Source: Agromyces ramosus
Lineage (GTDB): Bacteria; Actinomycetota; Actinomycetes; Actinomycetales; Microbacteriaceae
Direction: 5' to 3'
DNA: 64,000 nucleotides
Assembly: GCF_030817175.1 (NCBI RefSeq)
Contig: NZ_JAUSYY010000001.1
Span: 2,046,001-2,110,000, forward strand
Shown here: positions 60,545 through 64,000 of the stretch, piece by piece
Layout: each line of letters starts with the position of its first letter
Position numbering within the stretch: the first letter of the stretch is position 1
Notes under the pieces: model-generated
Database searches by the model: none
Seen by the model: only the letters and a program-made list of their open reading frames with translations
Told to the model about the DNA's origin: nothing
Made by a program: the position numbers and the translations under genes

Positions 60545-63500
60545 TCACTCGCAGGTGAACCGCGCGTCACCCCACACGCCGTGCGCGCCGTTGATGCTGC
60601 CCGGTGCCTCGACGATCAGGTCGACGTACTGCACGCCCGTCAGGTCGACGCTCACCGACTCGGGCGCGAAGCCCGGAGTGAACGTGCGCGACTGGTAGCG
60701 GTTGGCCCCGTCGGCGTCGACCTTGAAGATCACGTTGCCGCCGAACCCGTACTCGAGTCCGACCTGCGCGGTGAACGCCGAGCAGGCGCCGCCGACGAAA
60801 TAGGTGATCTTCGACTGGGCGTGCACGCCGAGCCCCTTCGCGTACACCGGCGACTGGCCCGTCGCGGGGTCGACGTAATTGACCTTCAGCGGCAGGTCGG
60901 GCGAGTTCGCGGCGTCCTTGTTCGCCACGTCCTTGCCGATGACACCCCAGCCGTTCGTGGCGCTCAGCCACGGCAGGTCCGACGCCCACGCCGACGCCGT
61001 CGGTGCCGGCGGCAGCGGCTGCGAGACGACCTTCCAGTCGAAGATCTTCAGGCGGCTCTCGGTCGGCAGCAGCACCGAGGCGAGTTCCTTCGCCGGGTTC
61101 AGCCGGACGAGGTTCGAGTACACCTGGTAGGTGTAGGTCGGGTACTCGTAGACGTTCGGGTTCGTCGCGCTGTTGCGCCCCAATGACTTGATCGCCACGG
61201 TCGCGCCCCCGAGCCCGGATGCCTGCGGCAGCCAGTTCGGGAAGAACACCGACTGCTTGCTGACGGTCCCATCGGTGTAGGTGAGCGTCAGCTCCGGGTT
61301 CACCCCCGAGCCCGACGCCGCCGATGCGAGGATCGCGAGGTGCGTGCCCTGCCCGCCGAGCGCGATCGTCTGGCCGGCCGGCGCGACCGAGTTCGGCGCA
61401 CCGACGGGCTCGGGCCAGCGGTAGGCGATCGCCGCGTCACCGGTGCCCACCGTCACGGTCCCGCCCGGGGTCGCTCCCGCCGTGGCGAGCGCCTCGGCCG
61501 CGAACGAGGCGCCGCCGCCGTCGAAGTTGCCGGCCGCCGCCGTCGCTCGATCGGTGATCGACACGGCGTTGTACGCTCCCGCGAGCGAGCCGTAGGCGAC
61601 GTACAACTGGTTCGCGCCCGAGACCGATCGCGGCTGCGAGCCGGACTCGTAGGCCGCGGTGACGGTTACGGTCTGCAGGTCGGCGGCGGCGGCATCCGTG
61701 ACCTCGAAGACGAACTCGGCGGTCGCCGAATCGCCCTTCTTCACCGTGCCCACCTGGTCGCCCGACGCCGACACGAGCGCCCAGCCCTCGGGTGCGGTCG
61801 GCGTGAGCACGACGTCGTCCTTGGCCTTCGTACCGGTGTTCGTGAACGTCGCGGTGACCGTCGCCTGCTCGCCCTGGAAGACGCGGTCGGGGAGTTCGAC
61901 GGTGACGGATGCCGCGGCGGCATCCGCTTCCTGTCCGCCGACGCCGCTCGTGTCGGTGAGGGTGAGGCGTGCCGACGTGTCGGACGCGATCGCGCCGGTC
62001 GCGATGACGACCACGCCGCCAGCCTGCTCGGGCAGGTAGGTCCAACCGCCGGAGGCTTCGAGCTCGGTCACCTCATCGACGCGGGGGAGCGTGCGATTGC
62101 CGAGCTTCACGAGCTTGGGCTCCGAGCCGGTGTGCGCCTCCACCAGGTATGGCCGAGCCTCGGCCTTGCCGTCGTAGTCGCCCTCCCGCTCGCCGAGCTC
62201 GATCTTCACCGTGCCCTGCTTGCCGGCCTTCGGTGCGTCGACCGCGAGGACCTGGGCACTGTGCTCGCCCTCGGCGTAGGCGCGGGTGACCTCGTCGTCC
62301 TCGTACAGCGTGAACTCCGACTCGCCCTGGGGGTAGACCGAGAGGGTGATCGGGGCGTCCTCGGGAACGAGCGAGGCGTTGCGCGCCGTGATGCCCTGCG
62401 GCACCAGTGCTCCGGCCCGCACGAAGATCGGCAGCTTGTCGAGGGGTGCCGGATGTCCGTTCAGCACCTGTCCGCCTTCGTGCAGTGCCCCCGTCCAGTA
62501 GTCGACCCATTGCGTGCCGGCGGGCAGGTAGATGCCGTTGCGCACGTCGGAATCGGTGAACACCGGGGCGACGAGGTAGTCGCTGCCGAGCAGGAACTCG
62601 GTGTTCGCCTCGGCGCTGTACGCGCCGGGGTCATCCGGGTACTCGAGCGCGATCGAGCGCATCATCGGGACGCCCGTGCGGTGCGATTCCGCTGCGAGCG
62701 TGTAGATGTAGGGCATCAGTCGCTGGCGCAGCTGGAGGTAGGCACGGTTGATCTCGGTCGCCTCCGCGCCGTAGAGCCACGGGCGCTTGTCGGTTCTCGC
62801 CCAGCCGCTCATCGAGTACAGCGCTGGTGCGAACGCCTTCCACTGCAGGTCGCGCACGTAGCTCTCGGTCGAGCCGCCGAAGATGCCGTCGACGTCGCCG
62901 GTCGTGAAGGCGAGCCCCGAGTTGCCGGCGCCGGTCAGCGCCGAGACCTGCCAGCGCACGGCATCGAGGTTGCCGGAGTGATCGCCCGTCCACTGCATGC
63001 CGCAGCGCTGCGATCCCGCCCAGCCCTCGACCATGAGGGAGGTGCCACGGGCGTCGGAGTACTGCTCGATGCCACCGTGGGCGGCCTCGCAGCCGGTGAG
63101 CGCCTGCCGGTATCCCGAGCCGACCCACGCCACGTCGAGCTTGCGGAGCCGGATGCCGGCCTCGCCGACCTCGTACTCCTGGTTCGTGAGCGAGCGCTGC
63201 GTCCAGAGCCCCGTCTGCAGGCCGGTCTGCTCGGCGATCGCCTCGACCGTCGCGGGAAGCTCCTGGTACTCGCATCCGTACCCGTCGTTCACGAGCATCC
63301 AGCCCGCGGGCATGTCGTGCTGGACGAACTGCTTCGCGACGTTCAGGGCCTGCGGCGTGCGCTGCTTCGTGTTCTCGGGATCGCCGAAGCCCGACGAGCT
63401 GTAGCCCGGGTTCGACCGGTTGTAGCAGTCGGCGTCGCCGTACTCGAGCGCGTACACCGGCGGCATCATCGGCCGGCCCGTGAGCTGGGTGTACGACTCG

Positions 63501-64000
63501 AGCGACTGCTTGTAGTCGCCGACGAAGTAGTACGCGTCGAAGCGCCGTTCCTCGTGGGTCGTCGTATGGGCGGCGAAGTCGTAACTGCCTCGGGCGAAGG
63601 TGTTGCGGAGCACGCCGTACCCGCTCGACGACATGTAATACGGCACCGCGTTCGGGTAGCCGTCGTCGTCCCAGTCGAAGTTCCTCGCGATGTTCACCGT
63701 CGCTCCGGTGTGCACCGACCGGCCGTTCTGCATGCCGCCGCCGATGAACTGCTCGCCGTCCACCGCGGCGAGGTGCTGCGTGGTCGAGCTCGAGCCGAAC
63801 GTCACGGGAGCGGTCTCCGACCAGATGGGCGTGCCGTCGGCGCGGGCGGCGCTGACACGGCCCGTCGCACGCTCGACGGCGAGGATGATGTCGCCGGTCG
63901 CGATCGTGATGACGTCGCCCTCGGTGAGGCTGACGGACGCGCCGTCGAACGTCTCGGTGCCGACGACGATGTCGGCGGTGCGGGCGGGGTCGCCCTCCGG
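60545..64000 (-). CDS. GH31-family glycoside hydrolase with NEW3 and NPCBM domains (partial, 5' end beyond window)
   Basis: The frame is open to the right edge; about 1150 residues are visible and the N-terminus is missing. Order: the end of the galactose-mutarotase-like N-domain, then a GH31 barrel with nucleophile Asp in RLRKLDVAWVGSGY and acid/base Asp in WTGDHSGNLDAVRW, then LPIFVRAGALVP and a beta domain. An alpha-galactosidase NEW3 domain (VTVELPDRVFQGEQATVTAT, then FTNTGTKAKDDVVLTPTAPE) and a C-terminal NPCBM domain (YAKGLGVHAQSKITYFVGGA) follow. These features suggest a secreted alpha-glucosidase/alpha-xylosidase, but the signal peptide is out of view. A strong palindrome ends it. Confidence 0.88.
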   Translation of the reverse strand, partial: PEGDPARTADIVVGTETFDGASVSLTEGDVITIATGDIILAVERATGRVSAARADGTPIWSETAPVTFGSSSTTQHLAAVDGEQFIGGGMQNGRSVHTGATVNIARNFDWDDDGYPNAVPYYMSSSGYGVLRNTFARGSYDFAAHTTTHEERRFDAYYFVGDYKQSLESYTQLTGRPMMPPVYALEYGDADCYNRSNPGYSSSGFGDPENTKQRTPQALNVAKQFVQHDMPAGWMLVNDGYGCEYQELPATVEAIAEQTGLQTGLWTQRSLTNQEYEVGEAGIRLRKLDVAWVGSGYRQALTGCEAAHGGIEQYSDARGTSLMVEGWAGSQRCGMQWTGDHSGNLDAVRWQVSALTGAGNSGLAFTTGDVDGIFGGSTESYVRDLQWKAFAPALYSMSGWARTDKRPWLYGAEATEINRAYLQLRQRLMPYIYTLAAESHRTGVPMMRSIALEYPDDPGAYSAEANTEFLLGSDYLVAPVFTDSDVRNGIYLPAGTQWVDYWTGALHEGGQVLNGHPAPLDKLPIFVRAGALVPQGITARNASLVPEDAPITLSVYPQGESEFTLYEDDEVTRAYAEGEHSAQVLAVDAPKAGKQGTVKIELGEREGDYDGKAEARPYLVEAHTGSEPKLVKLGNRTLPRVDEVTELEASGGWTYLPEQAGGVVVIATGAIASDTSARLTLTDTSGVGGQEADAAAASVTVELPDRVFQGEQATVTATFTNTGTKAKDDVVLTPTAPEGWALVSASGDQVGTVKKGDSATAEFVFEVTDAAAADLQTVTVTAAYESGSQPRSVSGANQLYVAYGSLAGAYNAVSITDRATAAAGNFDGGGASFAAEALATAGATPGGTVTVGTGDAAIAYRWPEPVGAPNSVAPAGQTIALGGQGTHLAILASAASGSGVNPELTLTYTDGTVSKQSVFFPNWLPQASGLGGATVAIKSLGRNSATNPNVYEYPTYTYQVYSNLVRLNPAKELASVLLPTESRLKIFDWKVVSQPLPPAPTASAWASDLPWLSATNGWGVIGKDVANKDAANSPDLPLKVNYVDPATGQSPVYAKGLGVHAQSKITYFVGGACSAFTAQVGLEYGFGGNVIFKVDADGANRYQSRTFTPGFAPESVSVDLTGVQYVDLIVEAPGSINGAHGVWGDARFTCE

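Overview
The window is very GC-rich, with tightly packed genes, many GTG starts, frequent 4-bp ATGA/GTGA overlaps and the recurring heptamer GGATGCC/GGCATCC. Together with the gene content this points to an actinobacterium of the family Microbacteriaceae, Agromyces-like. That placement is inference; no rRNA or marker gene is present. I saw no tRNA, rRNA, CRISPR array, insertion sequence or prophage gene. It looks like a chromosomal segment devoted mainly to carbohydrate and amino-acid use, with many local regulators.

Layout. 0-2.8 kb: a RimK-type ATP-grasp ligase carrying an extra RCK_C domain, divergent from a RimB-like protease cut by the left edge, then an Lrp/MORN/GntR operon on the minus strand. 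2.9-7 kb: a luciferase-like oxidoreductase, a membrane-anchored protein, and the arginine/ornithine pair ddaH-rocD. 7.2-9.4 kb: an alpha/beta hydrolase, a CGNR zinc-finger regulator and a TetR regulator. 9.5-14.4 kb: a large secreted subtilase broken by a frameshift, and its divergent TrmB-LuxR regulator. 14.5-20.5 kb: a beta-glucoside operon (binding protein, two permeases, GH1 glucosidase, POT transporter). A 24-bp operator in front of this operon is almost identical to one in front of the TetR gene about 5 kb away. 20.6-33.5 kb: a mixture of a polyprenol-mannose synthase, an MFS exporter, AraC, ROK, an esterase, GNAT, RraA-like, TetR plus a reductase, a TPR-LuxR regulator, SemiSWEET, DUF1801 and a frameshifted lipoprotein.

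33.5-39.2 kb: a FadR-type regulator with lldD behind two perfect 15-bp operators, a NYN-LOTUS RNA-associated protein, a serine hydrolase and a hydroxyacid dehydrogenase. 39.4-45.3 kb: a polar amino-acid ABC transporter divergent from a GntR regulator, a cytoplasmic gamma-glutamyltransferase and a TauE/SafE exporter, probably one system for gamma-glutamyl (possibly sulfur-containing) compounds.

45.3-58.4 kb: a complete L-rhamnose locus of mirrored design. The catabolic arm (rhaM, rhaI, an embedded esterase, fused rhaEW, rhaB) runs left and the ABC uptake arm runs right. Between them lie two paralogous, convergent LacI regulators, each next to a TGAATCG-N-TTCA operator. 58.5-64 kb: a MarR-MFS pair, a 34-bp perfect terminator palindrome and a GH31 glycosidase with NEW3 and NPCBM domains running off the right edge.
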